Positions 1-14,805 of a DNA stretch of 64,000 bases are shown here, in pieces. The position numbers and the translations under genes were made by a program. Under the pieces are notes generated by a model, which saw nothing but the letters and a program-made list of their open reading frames with translations, was not told where the DNA came from and ran no database searches. The stretch comes from Dipylidium caninum (taxonomy: Eukaryota > Platyhelminthes > Cestoda > Cyclophyllidea > Dipylidiidae): NCBI GenBank assembly GCA_017562135.1, contig QEYB01000825.1, positions 620,001-684,000 on the forward strand, given 5' to 3'. Positions within the stretch are counted from its first letter, which is position 1; each line of letters begins with the position of its first letter.

Positions 1-1485
1 CTGTTCACTGTTGACATCTTATTCCTGCCCATCCATCAAATTAGCAGTGACATAACTTCCGAGTCGGAAGAATTGATGCCGACTCTGATATTAAAACCAT
101 ATCCCTCTGATAATGGACTTGCCATCGTCAAACGTCAAAGACAGCATAACTTCAGACGTGATGCCACTCGCCTTATTCTAAATATTTATATTCTAAGGTC
201 ACAAGGCAGCCAAGGATAGACCACGTTCTCCATGTGGCCAATAACAGAAGTCAGTAGACAGCTTTACTTTCAATAAGTCTCAAAGCAGACTTTACTAACG
301 TGTCATGGGAACTCAAACAGGCAGGGGAAGGAAGACATAAAGCAAGGCCCCGTCAATTCGATATAATCGTGATGCCAAAAGCCACAACTTCAGGCATCTT
401 ACACCTCTGAAGTGATAGAGACAAAACTTGCCTAGAAAAGTTGGGCAAAATATCGCGGTTATTGTTATGCTTACACATAAGAAGCCCGTCCACACACAAG
501 TTGGCTAAAAGGCGCAAAGATTAATGAGAGGCCCAAATGAAGAGGTGATAGAGGAGGGAGAGATATCACACACCAGGGAGAGATTCTTAACAAGGAGAAC
601 CTCGTCTGTTCCAAGTAACAGGTAATTTGGAATGTTGATGGGGATGTCGTTGAAGTCGAGTTTAAGTGGCTACAAAGATAACATGTAAAATGACAGTCAG
701 GTTAATCTTGCCAGCGTTGTTGTGATTAAAACCAAACTTTCGACAGGCGAAAACGTTAAAAAACTGGGTCTTGACTACACTAATAATACAGTATACGGAA
801 ATTGAGCTCGACAAAATTTTAGAAAGCTAAAGTCACGCAATGAGATGACTTCTAGTTCTGACCTCTTTAGAACAAAAAGGATCATAAGCAAAGACCCAAG
901 TTCGTCAGTAGTGTTGAGATTATTGTGGGACAACAAATGAGAATCACGACATAGGCGAAGTGGGGTTCTAGGTTCGGAGACACTAAGACCGATTTCCGAG
1001 CCTCGGATTAAGGTGTTTGAGAATGGTTTTATGAGGCTCAGACGATAGTCACAATCATGCTAATCCTGTTCTAGGTCTTCAGCGTAACGAGATGGAATAT
1101 TTTTCGAAGCTAATGATGTTATTACAAATTTATTATTTGCTGGATTCAAGGAGCATACTGCTGAGATTGCGAATAGCAAGGTATAGTCGAAAAAAGATGG
1201 AAATAGTCAAGGGTAGAGAGAGATGAAAATAAGAATAGTTTAGCTAATATGTATGAGAGGAAAAACTAATGTCATACAAACATCGTTTGTTTACTGCTAA
1301 CTTTAACAGATAAAAAAAGTAGTGTATACATATCTCACGAATGTGTTTTACCCACCACCTGTTTACAGAAATCGCTACTTATTTGGAAAGGACATGAACG
1401 GCTCCTATCTCACCTTCAAAAGTAGGTTAAGGTGGGAAAGAAAAAGGAGGGATACATTCCTTCGCAACGAGGAGTCCGTAGGGGA
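1..1485. other. intergenic, downstream of Sec16
   Basis: No open frame here shows coding character or a recognisable motif, and I see no repeat or RNA gene. The minus strand carries an AATAAA hexamer (plus-strand tttatt at 1129-1134), about 350 nt beyond the Sec16 stop. It is a plausible but unproven poly(A) signal for that gene. Confidence 0.4.
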
Positions 1486-4400
1486 CTAGGGTGTAGGGAG
1501 AGGTGGAGTGAGAATAGCAGACTTCGATGTCCCGCCGCCGTTAACACTGGAGTTAGCCAGAACGTTTACGTAGCGAGCACGAGAGTTGGGAGCGCCACGA
1601 ACAGAGGGGCAGTGGACCGGCGGCAGCAGTGGTGGCGCTCCACCGACTTGTCTTGAAGTGGATGACGTGGCAGTCGACACTGTTGGCTGCGGCGGTGGAG
1701 GGGGTGGTGGTGGGGTCGCGTTTGCCGAATCGTCATCGTGCAAGTCGCGCCAACAACCACCGACCTCGTCCCAGACGATCTGAAGGGTAAAGGAGACAAG
1801 ATGGATATTTAAATAACCAAATAATCATCATGACGACACCATTTTCAGCTGAAAAGTGATAAACGGAATTAAAATCCTTCCATGGATCCTATAAAAGGGG
1901 GTTGCAGCCAAAAAAATCCACCGAAACCCACGATATAGAACGTAATTAACCGAATAGAATGTTTTGTTTTGCACATTCGATCGACGCAAAACCACATAAG
2001 GTTTTATTAGCTCACCGGCCTTATTACCGACAATAGTTTAAGTCATCAGACAGAAGCGCGATGCTACAGTAGTGGGGTTGTTGATGAAAACCCTAAAGAG
2101 ATCCCTTACCCAATTATTAATGGTGTTAAAATGATTCGTCGAGGAACGTGGACGTCCAAACGAATGGGGGAAACGCCTGTGTGGCTGAAATTTACTTTAA
2201 CTAACCATATTGGTAAATAGAATATGAATTCATTTGTAAAATAGATGGATTTATACGATTTAAACCAATAAACCGCCAATTCCGACCATTTTTATGATAA
2301 AACGCTCGTTTATACACACGTAGAGGGTCAACCTTCTGCTTAATTATGCAACGTGATGAAGGCACTGGCGGTCATCAAGACAAATTTAAATGAAATCACC
2401 TGGGAAGTTTCTTCTCGTGTACTAAACGGAGAAAACGATCAGGCAAAGTAGTGAATCCGCCACTCATTTAGAAAATGGATGCTCAAAAAAAAAACAAACC
2501 GAAAGACGGGCAGAATCACACTCACAGATGGGTTCGAATCATCCGGCAAGTGAATCTCTTGACCACCACCTTTCACTCGTCCAAGAAGACCGGAAAACCA
2601 ACCCGACTAAAAGCAAACAAAGTGATGTTACTCTAAGAAGTTAGTAGCAAAAAACAACTTCTAACTCAAAAGACCTACTTTTCCCGATGATGGGACGCTT
2701 TTATTTTCTTCTGGTAGTGCCTTAGGCTGCTGTAACTTTTCTGATGCTCGAGGATAGTTGTCAGGTGGCACCGATTTGGCATTCGGGGATTGAGAGGGCG
2801 CGGTAGTGAAGGCGGGATGATCCTGTTTTGCTTCAGCACCGTCGCTACTAGGCTTCACTGGACTAGCACGATTTGTGGTACGAGAACGATGATCACACAA
2901 AAGGGGCTAAACAACATCGAAATATTTATAGGAGAAAAAAAATGACTCCCTACCGGATCGGCGACATTAGAACACTGAGGTTGCACACTGTAGTGAGGAC
3001 AATCAACCCTACCACACAACACGGCATGCCAGGGTATCGCACAAAATAAGCAGTAGCGACAGTTCAACCACCTTCCGAAACGCTACTACCTGATAAGCAT
3101 TACCTTTTGCCGTCGTCGGCATCGACTGACAGAGCCACAATTTAGGACAATGAACGAATTGAATGATGCGGTGCCTTTTTTACCGTCTGGACAAGGCATG
3201 CAATACCAACAGAGCAGATGGAAACCTCGAGTGTGTATGAGTTCGGTTAAAAGTACCTCTCGCAGAGAGAGTTGGTAAGCTAACTGGGGAGGTTCTCTCA
3301 AAAAGAGGATAAGCCGCGGGTACACAAGTGTGCCGCTGTTTGTTCCTAGTACTTTTGATGGAAAGCAAGAAGTAACAAATACTGATGGATTAAGGGTACA
3401 GCATGTTGAAATAGGAAGTGTCCCAGTTCGAAAGACTCGGGATAACCAAGAGCAGTAGAGTACGGTCAAGTGCATTCCTCAGCTATTAAACCCATTTCCC
3501 AGAGAAATACTTTGTGAGGATGGACCTCAGCCGTGCCCAAACCAGAAAAAAGGTGATAGACGAGTACGGTGTTAGGATGTATTAGACAAATAAAGAAGGA
3601 TCTAAAGGAGTAAGGAAGGGGAGAGCGGACAGGTCAAGGTTCAGGAGGTGTGCAGTTAGCAGTAAAGCCGAGATTGACTCACTCCACTGTTGCTGACTTG
3701 ACGTGTCCTATGGTCTTGAGAAACGGGGGTTGAGGGCGATCGACTAGAAGCCATAGTCGAGCTTTCTTGAGAACTGCCACCTGACACCGTTCGTGATCGG
3801 GATAGAGGCTGAAGGAGAGGTAAGTCAGTGAAAACCTGTTAGAAAATAAGGTTTGCCAAGTATAACAGGTCAGTCAAATCAAAATGGATGATAGAACTTC
3901 CACGGGTATCAAAAGACACCTACCACGATGGTATCAAATGTAACAGCAGTTCAGTCAAGACGCTGTTCATCGTAATGATCCAGTTTAGTGATAATTCGGT
4001 CGAGGAACATCACTGCAACACGCTCGTGAGTCGCTGTCTAATCACTCGTAAAATTTTTCCATATAATTGCCATTTCAGAGATGACTTTACATTAGTTACA
4101 GTTTTGGGGGCTTAAAGTTGTTTGTTTCACCAGTCACGCTTCAATACTGCACCGGGGGAAGGGAATACGAATCCGCTCTTATGTGCTCAGTTTAGTTTCA
4201 GCATTAAATGTAAAGAAAAGTAAAAACAAGGAGAAGATGTAGCGAATGGAATGAACACATGTACCAGAGGAGGGTATTGAATCAACTCATATCACAAATT
4301 TAACCCTGCTAACCCAGCACTACAAGCCCGATCATCACGTCCCAATAAAGTGGGATGAAGGCATTTTCTAATAGGAAGTCATCCAAAAATTGGTTTTAAG

Positions 4401-7400
4401 CCTTGGGAAAGCAAGTGACCAGATATAACTAAACAAATTCCTCTACTGCGACCTGGGGAAGAATGTCATTTTATACACGACATTCTGTTGCTAATTGTCA
4501 TAGTATCACAAACAACAGAGATTAACGGACTACGTGGAAAATATTATAAATAACACGACATCAAACCCTTCAATCTTCCTTTAAACACTGTTTAAATGCA
4601 AGGAAACAGACTTTAAAAAAGTCCAAATCTGTTCCACTTATTTACTGCCTTCCTCACTTGAGTATATCCAATTCCGGCGAAATAGTCGTAGCCAGAGGGA
4701 TCGCCAGCTCCGGAAGGAGCTTCGGAAGCAGAGAGGTCAACTGAAGGCACAAAGAAGCCTTGGGCGACGACGGGCTGCTCTGCGCTAGGTGATGATGACA
4801 TTGAAGGCGGAGTAGCACTGTAAGGTATCACAGGCTCCTGCTTTCGGTAATGAGGAGAGTGAAGTGGTTGTTGGATGAGGTTGTCATGTTTCGGAAGCAT
4901 CTAATAAGAAAAAGGGCCACTAGTGTGGAGGATCTTTAGTCAGTAGATCAAATGTATTTAGTAATCAGTGTGATTTTTAATTATGAATAAATCAGTTGGA
5001 GATTGCATTAACTTGGTCGCCAATAAACCCAATAGAAGGAGCAGATTTCCATTGCTAGAAATAAACATGAAATGCCTAAGTGACAGAAGGGAGGACGAAA
5101 GAGAAATGCGAAAAGAAAAATTCCTCGATGCACCGTACGGTAAAGTACATGAGGTACCTTACCTACGAAGGCGGTTTCGTAACGTAAATTAAAACGCCTC
5201 GAAAGTCGAATACGATTTAAAGATGTCGCATTTCAATCTTTCATGCTACGCATAAGATTTGATCAGGTACGTAAAAGCAGATAAACTTCTTTGCATTGGT
5301 CCAGAGCCCACGGACAAGTGCATAGATTCCTCAAAGAGGCTGTCACATGCACACATTATTACAACAAATTCCGTCATCCTAATTGGTCCGCGATTAGTAG
5401 AAACGCTTGCTCTTTTACTTCATTGCGTATGATGGCGACTGGGGGAAGAGGGGGGTGTTTTCTGACATGGCTTAATCTTTGGTCCCCTAGAGGCTCTCAT
5501 ATCCACAAGAAACTGCTTGCCAAACACAAAATCACTTACAAAGTAAGTGGTAAGGGAAGAGAGTGTGGCAAAAGGTAGTACCTTCGTTCATTCCCTTACC
5601 TCTGAATGAGAGGGAGGTGGACCTTGTGACGACGTCATGTTGTGGTCGACAGTCTGTGAGAACAGAGGAGGAGGTGTAGACTTGGGCACCGAATATGGCT
5701 TGATTGAATCTGTTTGAGAGGGCGGCACTGTGGACTGAGTTGGATGCTGTTCTTGTTGGTGAATCTGATTCATCACAGACAAAACAATTCAGAGTGAGCA
5801 CACACACCCCAGGATGATATTGTCCGTGATTTCGTTATGGTTTACGTTACTGTCATAGAAAAAGGCTTCATGTTTTTCAGACACTTGATTCCTCATTAAA
5901 ACTGTCAATCACGGATTAAGAAGTGTCTCAGTATCTACGTCATAAAATGTTAGACCAGACATAAACATTGTAAGTTAAAATTCTGTAGAATAGACTTGAA
6001 AGTTAAGTGGCATGAGAACAGAAAAAAATAAAAGTAAGCTTTCAGTAAATTCTTTATCAGCGTGTTCAATTATGTTTAACAACCAAAAAGTGACGACTCT
6101 TCCCACTAGACAGCAATAAATATTCCCACAAGCCGTTTATTAACAAAAAACCATTAGAAGGTCAAAAAAAATAAGTCAATTTAAAACCAAGAATTAGAAA
6201 AGTACCGATCGCCAAACTTGTATATTTGAAAACCAACTCTTCTAAAAGGATCACACGCCAATCAGTACCAATATGGCTTGCCAAACAATTCTGCTTCAAT
6301 AACAATGAAACAATAAACAGACTTTTATTGCCTTTCCCTAATCCAAGTCGACCAACATCATCTGAATGATATAATCCAAGGAATTTCATAAAATAAAATT
6401 CACTTGGGAAGATTGACTTGGACGCTGTTGTACGGCCGGCGAGTATGACTGCTTGTTGCCATATGGAGGAGACTGTGGATCGTTTCGCTCCAAAGAGGTG
6501 TGAATGTCTGGTTGTTGATCCTGCATATGGGATAGTTTGTGTTCACGTGCCTGGAGTAGGTTCGCATAAGGTCGATCTGCATTCGGTAAACCCAACTAAG
6601 AAAGAGAAACAAGGTCAGAACAAGGAAGTCAGTTATTCATGAAACGTATTTAGGGCTTCCACTTGAAATTTATGCACACACCGGTTAGTGACCAAGTAAA
6701 TAAAGCGTCATGGTCAAAAAAATATCAAATTTCTGAAGGTAATGGGCGCTCCTAACACCACTCACCTCGTATGCGAATGATAAAGTTTTCAAAAAGTCTA
6801 ATAATCTCGAAAACTTCTAGGCTTACGCCTTGTATAAATCTGTAAGAAATAGCACATGTAAGACGGCTGCAGAGTTGGCAACGCCACATTAAAATATAAA
6901 TCCTAATCCTTGGTACAAAAGCCAAACAAAGTCACCAGAGGACGACGTCTACCGTGGACGATCAAAAACTAAGGCGATTTTTGTGGTTATTAATTGAAAG
7001 TGGATTATAAACTAAGACGAAGGTAAGAGTCAGACAAGTGTGTCAACAAGAACCCGCCTATATAGTAAAACATAGTCGAAATAATGTAGAAAATTGGATA
7101 CGGCGCCGTTTCGTTAATTCACAGTGTGGTTTCACACTTAAGTAAATCTCCAAATGGATAATACAAAGCATACGCAATATGTCCCTCAAAAATAAAGTAT
7201 ATGAATACGTTTTATAGTGGGAAATTGGATAGCTTTGTCTCTCCCCTTTCAACAAGTTATTATACAAAGATTGAGAAACGTTGAGGATATTTGCGACATC
7301 CAATCTACGATGACCATAGTTTTTAGTCTATTTGATGGCGAAAATTAGTTAAATCTTAGTGATGTTAGGGTACAAGGGATGCGTAAGGAGTGAATAGAGC

Positions 7401-10400
7401 GCTCCACTAAACACAATGACAAATTGTAATGAAGCATGAAATGTGAGGGAGGAGGAAAAGCAGAGGGGCTAGTAAGATTACGATTAAATCAACGCCTTTC
7501 CATTTATATACTGAAAGACGTACACATGAATAAAAGTTTTACAAAGAAACGACAAAGTTTTTAGAAATTAACATGCACTTTTAACAGCTTTGACGAGTGG
7601 CTCACCATACTGCACATGCGTTGATACACACTCCGCAGTCGGTCCAGCCAACGAGAGCAGTCCTGAGGCCTCCAAGAAACACCACCTCCGCGAAAATTGG
7701 CGTTAACAGCAGAGGATTCGAAGCTGCCAACCTCGGGATGGTAGCGGAGTTGCTCGGCCAGACGGAGGCATTGAGACGCCATGAGAAAAATGCTTCGTAG
7801 GTCTATTTGCTGTAAACTAGACTCCTTCATCTCCTGCTCCAGCAATGTGGAAAATGAGACGCTCAAAACCTCCAGGTAGCGAAAAGCCTTTTCAATGAGG
7901 CCTGCATCGATTAGGCGGAGGCAATAGGCGAATTTAAAGGGCTGTAATGGGGAAAAGTTAACAGGGTAACACCATACATATGCCAAATTTTATACTTCTA
8001 CGAGAAATACACTTTGTGGCCCATGCGGCTTTCAATTTATTCCGAAGTCACATTTGCATTAGTTTAACGAATAGCTTGTTCCAATGACATAAAAACGAAA
8101 AGAGGTATCTTATGAAAGCTGATCCTCAAGAAATATTTCCATCATCAGGTACCGAACAATACATAACTGTTTGCATTATATAGTCTAAAACTGTCATGAC
8201 CTCTTTTTCGAGAAAAGAATACCGAAAGGAGTAAAGCGACAACACGGACACCGGTAAAAGTTATGAGAACTAAATATAGTGAATAAATAAGTGGGTTAGC
8301 GCAGATATGGTAGAGGTTTCAATTCATAAGGGAATTTGAACGTTCAGTGGAGAGTGTTAATATTGTCAAGTCGAAAATATCGCAATTATTTCAATTGTAG
8401 GTAAAATGCCAAGTTGAGTTGCGATGAAAACTAACGTTATTTATATATTGTGTAAAACCAAAACAACCGTGAAAATAGATATTCTGGAATCTGTGTTATA
8501 CTCGATTCGATGGAGAATAGACAAAGTGATGAGTTAACCGAAAGCGAAAGACTTTCGCGCAATATCAACAGGACGCCTTATCAGTAGAGAATAAACAAAT
8601 GCAAACTAACTTCGCAAGTTGAAGATGTGAATAACTTCACATTCCTTTAGAGATCTGTGCAGAAATACAACGCATATTTTGGACAATGCAAAATAAAATA
8701 AAACCAAGTTATATGCGAATAAGCCTGCAAGTAACCAGAGAAAAGCTGGAGGAAAGAACCCTTACAAAAATAAGGAAAGAACGTCTACGCTTTTAGTTAA
8801 ACAAGATAGATCAAGTTAGAGAAAAGCAGCAAACAGGTTGCCCATGAGCCCACAAAAATGAAAATTTGCATTAATAAAATGAAGCATAGGGGAAGTAAAC
8901 CAGTCCATGATAGGATGAACAAAATAAAAACTATCAAATGGGCGATTATCTGATGAATTTGCAGACAAAATTCATTTTAAAGAGGAGTTCGGTTTTAGGT
9001 AATAGTAAATGTAGAAAAGCAAACATACTATCTATCACTACAATGCATTTTGCGAAAAAAATTAGAACTCAAATCCGAAAATATGTATTTTACCCCGGCA
9101 AGGATAGCACTCAGATTTAAATAAACACAGAGGATTAACAGGCTCCGCAAGAAATTACGATAAATTCAGATAAAACCTAATGACGGTTAAACTTGGCAAA
9201 AACACTGTGTTCTAGAAGAAGCAGTGCTTTAAAAGTAAAATTCAAGGACAAAGAAGTTAATGGTTATGAGTGAACAAATTATAGTTGGAGCAATAAATGT
9301 CCAACTAAATTAAAATGGGCGCCGATAGGCCTGGCACTCACCAGAAAGTGTGGTAAGAAGAAGTTGCGATCACGAGCCGCTAGGGCAAGTGCATATTCAT
9401 AAATCTCAGTGAGCTGTACCGCTTCCGTGGATGCTCGTTCTACCGCCGCAGTCATTACAAAATGTCTACCCTCCGCCAATGTGCCCTCCTCCGATTTTGC
9501 CTCTGGAACACCAAGGAGGCATATCTGTGAAGGCATATGCAGTGAAGGAGAGACAGCAGAAGAGGAGGCAATGAGAAAACAGAGTTGCGCGGCGAAGTGT
9601 AGACGGCGAGCCAGTAAGGACTCTCCCATGCGTTCAAGAGCTTCGCGAACTAGATCCTCGTGACCTTCAGCCGCGGACAAGAGCATTGCCAAATGTGGAC
9701 GCCAGTCGCCTGCATCCGCCCCTGTAATTTAAGGAATTAAGATATTAGTAAGGTGAAGATATGAAGAAAATAGGGTTCGGTCTTCCGAAAGATTGAAATA
9801 CTGGCTCAAAGTAAATTACCTGGGGAAGGCGAGTGTCATTTTTCGAAGATTTGAGTAAGTTCAATTTGCTTAGAAAACAATTGAATAGTTTCACCACACA
9901 CCTAATTAGTTAAATTTTAAAGTAGGAAATTAAATCACGAAGATAGTGAATAATGACAAAGTGTGAACTTAATACACATATCCATCAATCAAGGGAAGGC
10001 CCGACCTTTCCTGGCAGCACGCTGACATCATATAAAAATAACAAGAGGGTAAACTAAAACAACCACGTATTTAACAGAAAAATGGTCTTAAGCGATGAAG
10101 TAAGTGAATGATATAATTTTAAGGGTTTCAGTAGCGAGCAATATGGAATATCCACCTTCGGAGAAGTAGACTAAATTCGATTCGTTAACCACACTCAATG
10201 TAAACTGGACCTCAGAAGTAATTAAGATATTTTACATATAAAAATTCGTTTATTCAATTATTGAGTATATCAAATGAACAAGAGGCTTTAAAAAGTTATA
10301 CAAAGTTAGAAGTGGACGTCACCAGCTTAGAGCAAAAATTAAAAATAAATAAAAACAAATTCAGATAGAATATACGTACTAGCACACCTCGAAGGCTAAT

Positions 10401-13400
10401 TCATCAGAATGCCAAATAACTGTCAGCGGTAACAAATTTTAGTCTAATCAAGTGCCCAAATAAGGAATGTAAATGAAAAGAATATCATAATCGCATTCGT
10501 AAGACCCGCGGGAAATAATTAAACTTTAATTCAGCTCAGAGTCCATGATATTGAAAGAGAGAAAATTGAAGTGGAACAAACACCCACGAATGATTTTGCC
10601 CAAGCAAGGGGATTCAGACAAAACCACTACTAAGCTCTCAGCAAACCAAAGAGGGATTTTATTAAATGTTCAAAAAGGATGAGTAGATACAAAATAAATA
10701 CGATAGGAAAGTGGCGTCTAATTACAAACAGATGACTTCATTAAGCTCGAAAGGCGAAATGACGCAAGACAATAGAAAATGCATCAAAGCATAAGGAAAT
10801 AAAGTCTATTAGTTCGGGAATATTTCATAAAATTCTTGATTATGACAAAGTTTTAGTGCAAAATATGTTTAAAAAGGTTAATGAAAAGCATCTCAGCCCA
10901 CAGAATTGTATACTCGTGATTCGATTAATTGCAATTATACTACATGGGAAGGCACATTCGAATAACCACCCACCCACACAAAGGAAGGTGGGGTTTGGCG
11001 TTTTCAATAGAAACAAACATCACTAAGCAAGAAATAAGAAAAAGAGGTGGAATACTAACCAACAGCGTAGGCGAGTTGATCAACGGAGCGGGGTATCTCG
11101 CCAGCAGTGAGCTGATAAAAAGTGAGTAGAGGGTCGGAAGGATGAACAGCACGAGCGAGGAACTTATCCATCACTCTTTCGAGGGACACAGAGCCGAGAC
11201 GGTGACCCAGTGCGAAAGCATGTCCCCACAACTGCTGCTGACAGGCCAAGTCCAAGGCCTTCAAGGGGTGACCGCGCATCAAGAGCTAAGTTTATGAGGT
11301 GAACAATTAGTGAATTGAATGGCCCACACACAAAATTCGTCAAATATGATTCACTAAGTGTTACAGAGGATTCGGCAAAGGTATTGCATGTTTTCTGCTA
11401 GTGAGAGATAATAATGTTTCAATCACGTACTCCAAGTACATTTGAAAGTTGATTATGGCGAAATCCAAGAACGAAAAAGGAGACGTTTAAATAGCGCCAT
11501 TTAAGAATAACAATATGTCCGATTAACTAAACAGTAAAATCGCTCAATTACAGCAAGCTTTGAGAAATAAATTCTAAGATGCGCGATAAAATCCCTCGTT
11601 TACCTCAAAAAGTGCTAAAATTTGGAAAAAAATAATACCATCATGGAAAAGATAAGACTATCAAACCGAGCAATATTAGTGCGGTACTCAATACGTTATA
11701 TGTGAATGGCAACATTATTTTAGAAAAAAAGTGGAACAAGAAAACAATGATATCTTACGAATAACTATAAGGCTTGAGACATCTCTAGATATCACTCTCC
11801 AGTAAAGGTTAGCCCTATGTTACATGGGTCTTTCGTCATACATTGGTGCCACTATTCATAAATGAATGCATGTTTGAAGACAAGTCTTTTTTAATCGAAT
11901 TGCTGTCACCCACGTAAACCAAACTTAGGAAAGCACAATTTCTCACGCTAGTGCGTTCAATCTGTCACACCACTGACAAGAGACAGGAATTAATACGTCC
12001 GACTGCCCGTATTTCACATTAAGTAATCAATCGCTAAAAAGATCGGGCAGACTCTCCGACGAAAATTTCAACAAAAAGTTTAAAAAAACATTGCATCAAA
12101 GACTAGAGTTACAGACCCTTAAGCACATGATCTACCAAGGTAGGCTGAACTTGAGATAAGGAAAATCTCACCTCCCGAAACCTCTGCAAAACCGCCTCTT
12201 CACGTTCCTGCACTCCACCAAAATCGGCTAATAACCCCCTTCTTAACAATCTCGAGACTGAAACTCCACCCGTAGAAGATGCAGCAGAGCTTCTTTGATG
12301 TTGGTGCTGATTCTGTTGATGCTGTAAATTCAAGAAGCCCCCTGTAGATGAGGCATGAGCTAGCATATGTGGCGACTCTCGACCCGAGGCCTCATTCATG
12401 ATACCAGCAGATTCAGTTGAGTAATGAAGAGAACTTGTGCGATTCACTGTAGGCAAAGTGGATGTCCGACCAAAGGGGAAAGGTGAAATAGAGGATGTGA
12501 TAGTGCTTGGTGGATAATCGTAGGTCTTGGGACTTTCGTTGCCCAACAATAGACTAACCACATCACCTGCATGCGCAATCTAGAAGGGGGAACATCAATG
12601 GACTAACAGTATTTTTCCGACAAAGTACGCAGCAAAAGGACGCTTCCATCAACTGTTTCTGACTTCCAGCCTTGAAATAGTCCCATTTCCATGGCTTTAT
12701 AATACCGTCTTTTATAAATTATGACTTTAGATTGGCGGTATGATGAATCAAACTTATTGCAAAACATCAAACATAGCTTTAAAAATAAGGTGAAATTTTA
12801 AAGCTCCGTTTATGGTATTGATATCAAAATCGGCAAATATTTGAAAGAAATATCAAAATCATGACATGTTGATAAGTACGTTTTTTCAGTTATTTGAAAC
12901 GAACATGAGTCTCTCTAAACATATTATAAATACAAAATGGGCCGCGTTTAGTAACATTTTGTAATCAGCAGAAATGAGGATGCGGATTCGATAAACTACC
13001 ATTCAATGAGATGACAAGTAAGAAAACAAATAATCGAAGTCATTGTCAATATAGATAACACTGCGGGCGTTAAAAACGCTCGAAAAGATAGCAGACCTAA
13101 TTTTCGATTGATATGCCACTACACATTCGAATATCCCTCAGATTATACATATCAACATACCCCATTATTTTTCACTAGAAGTTCTAAGTAAGCGAGAAAA
13201 AGACCAGCAGAATCCCAATCTATTGGCATTCGGTCTTGAATGTCCTCCATCTTGCCACGTAAAAACGCCTGAACGTCGTGTTTTAATGTGGTGCCTTGAC
13301 ACAGAGGACCCGGGTAAAGAACGTGATCAGTGCGGTCCCAGGCATTTAACAAACCCATGTATACTTCTTCCTCCTCTTCAACTTCGTCTACATCAAACTC

Positions 13401-14805
13401 CTCATTGTCTGGTAAGAGAGAGGCAGGCCCTTCACTAGAGTCTTGATAGGAGTTAGCCAGTATAGCACCATTATTGTGCATTTTCCTGACGGATATTGTA
13501 ACTTGAGCTAGGCGGGAGGTGACCTCAGCAACTACTTCTGACGCCAGTTGACTAAGATCCAAAAGTTCAATTCGGCCCGGCTCGGCCTCTTGAGGACGGT
13601 TAGGCAATACCTAGAAAAAGAAATGCAATTTTCCACCTTATTAAAAAAACTTAAAGGGTAACAGTTTTAGTTACTTGAATGAGCATTCCCGGGGTAGATA
13701 TAGTGGCTCGAATATGGGGTTCGTTATAGATTTTTGGCGTTGTGCGTCCAATGGGAACTGGCCAACCGTTTGCAGCGGCCATAGCTCCCAAGTAATATTG
13801 ATAGTAATAGGCGGCATAATCTGGCATAGGATGAAAGTTTTGTTGACCTCTTGGTTGAGATAGCGCAGGCCAAGGGGGATAGCGAGGAAAGTTGAATGGA
13901 CTTGTCTGATTTTGCGAGAGTTGAGCAGCCGATTGTGCCGGCGGTTGGACAAGAGGAACCACACTTTTAGGAACATGGCGCGGCAGATGCTGTGTATGAG
14001 AAGGAGTTCCATAGCTGTAGCCCGGATAGAACTGTTTGTAGTAGTTCTGCATGACTCGATACCATTGCGTGTAGGGATCCACTTAAATAAGATATATAAT
14101 AAATGACAACGGTGAAGACCATATTAAAATCAGCAAACGCATTCACGACTATGAAAGTACCAACGCAGAACAAGATGAGACAAAGTCGAAAATTCAAATA
14201 AGGGCCTCAAGTTGCATATTACGGAGAACATGACTAAAAAAAGGACCCAAAATATGGGACATCAGCCATGCATTTGGCAAACCTTACGCTAATGGCGATC
14301 AACAAACCTGAAACTTGATCAACCATTGCTTGAGCCCTTCGAACTTGAAAAAATATATTAAGGGAGTAAAGAAAATTCGCAAAAAAAACATAAACAGATA
14401 TTTACTTTCTGAAGCAATGCTTTCAGGGGTGGACGGTCGATTTTGTACTGACTCATCAAAGCGACTTCTTGTGCGTCGACCGAGACGTTTGGAGCCCCTA
14501 TTGAGTAAGGGCAAGGTTGAATACTGCCCTGAGGGAGATTTTTTTACAGCAGCTAGAGGTTACTAGAAGAAATTAAGAAGGATACCGAGTGGTTTTGGAG
14601 GATCAACAATAGTCGGCTGAAGACCAGCAAGATCTTCCATAAAAGATTTAGACGTAAAGACCTCACTGTCACGCTTTGAAGAACCAAAGGGTTCTGCTAT
14701 TGATGAAAGTGGCGCCAAGTCAATCAAATTAAAAGAATTATCGGGAAGAGGGTGGCGATCTTGCGTGACAGACAAGTAATTAAGATTCAGCTGATCTTGA
14801 GTCAT
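1486..14805 (-). CDS. SEC16: Sec16, COPII/ER exit site scaffold protein
   Basis: Sec16 organises ER exit sites by binding Sec23/Sec13 and recruiting COPII coat. My 16-exon model closes in frame (3,987 nt, 1,328 aa): 14805-14586, 14528-14406, 14081-13675, 13610-13161, 12579-12172, 11285-11060, 9721-9342, 7941-7606, 6595-6404, 5764-5600, 4900-4658, 3808-3683, 3335-3184, 2862-2679, 2606-2526, 1779-1486. The central conserved/ACE1 domain (residues ~236-850) starts with PHIRATISTPGMLIQVLPN and includes RFRELLMRGHPLKALDL, LWGHAFALGHRL, DPLLTFYQLTAGEIP, GDWRPHLAMLLS and FKFAYCLRLIDAGL, all typical of animal Sec16. The C-terminal conserved module is split over the last two exons: SGWFSGLL..HLPDDSNPS then IVWDE, a proline run, and RARYVNVL. 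Between them lies Ser/Pro/Gln-rich disordered sequence. Exon 13 and the 5' end are the least certain parts. Length lies between human SEC16B and SEC16A. Confidence 0.93.

Noticed and set aside
1432..1783. Plus-strand Gly-rich frames
   Set aside because: Antisense of the last Sec16 exon with its proline run.
2527..2545. tRNA B-box-like GGTTCGAATCA
   Set aside because: It is the reverse complement of the Sec16 codons for DDSNPS; no A box or cloverleaf is present.
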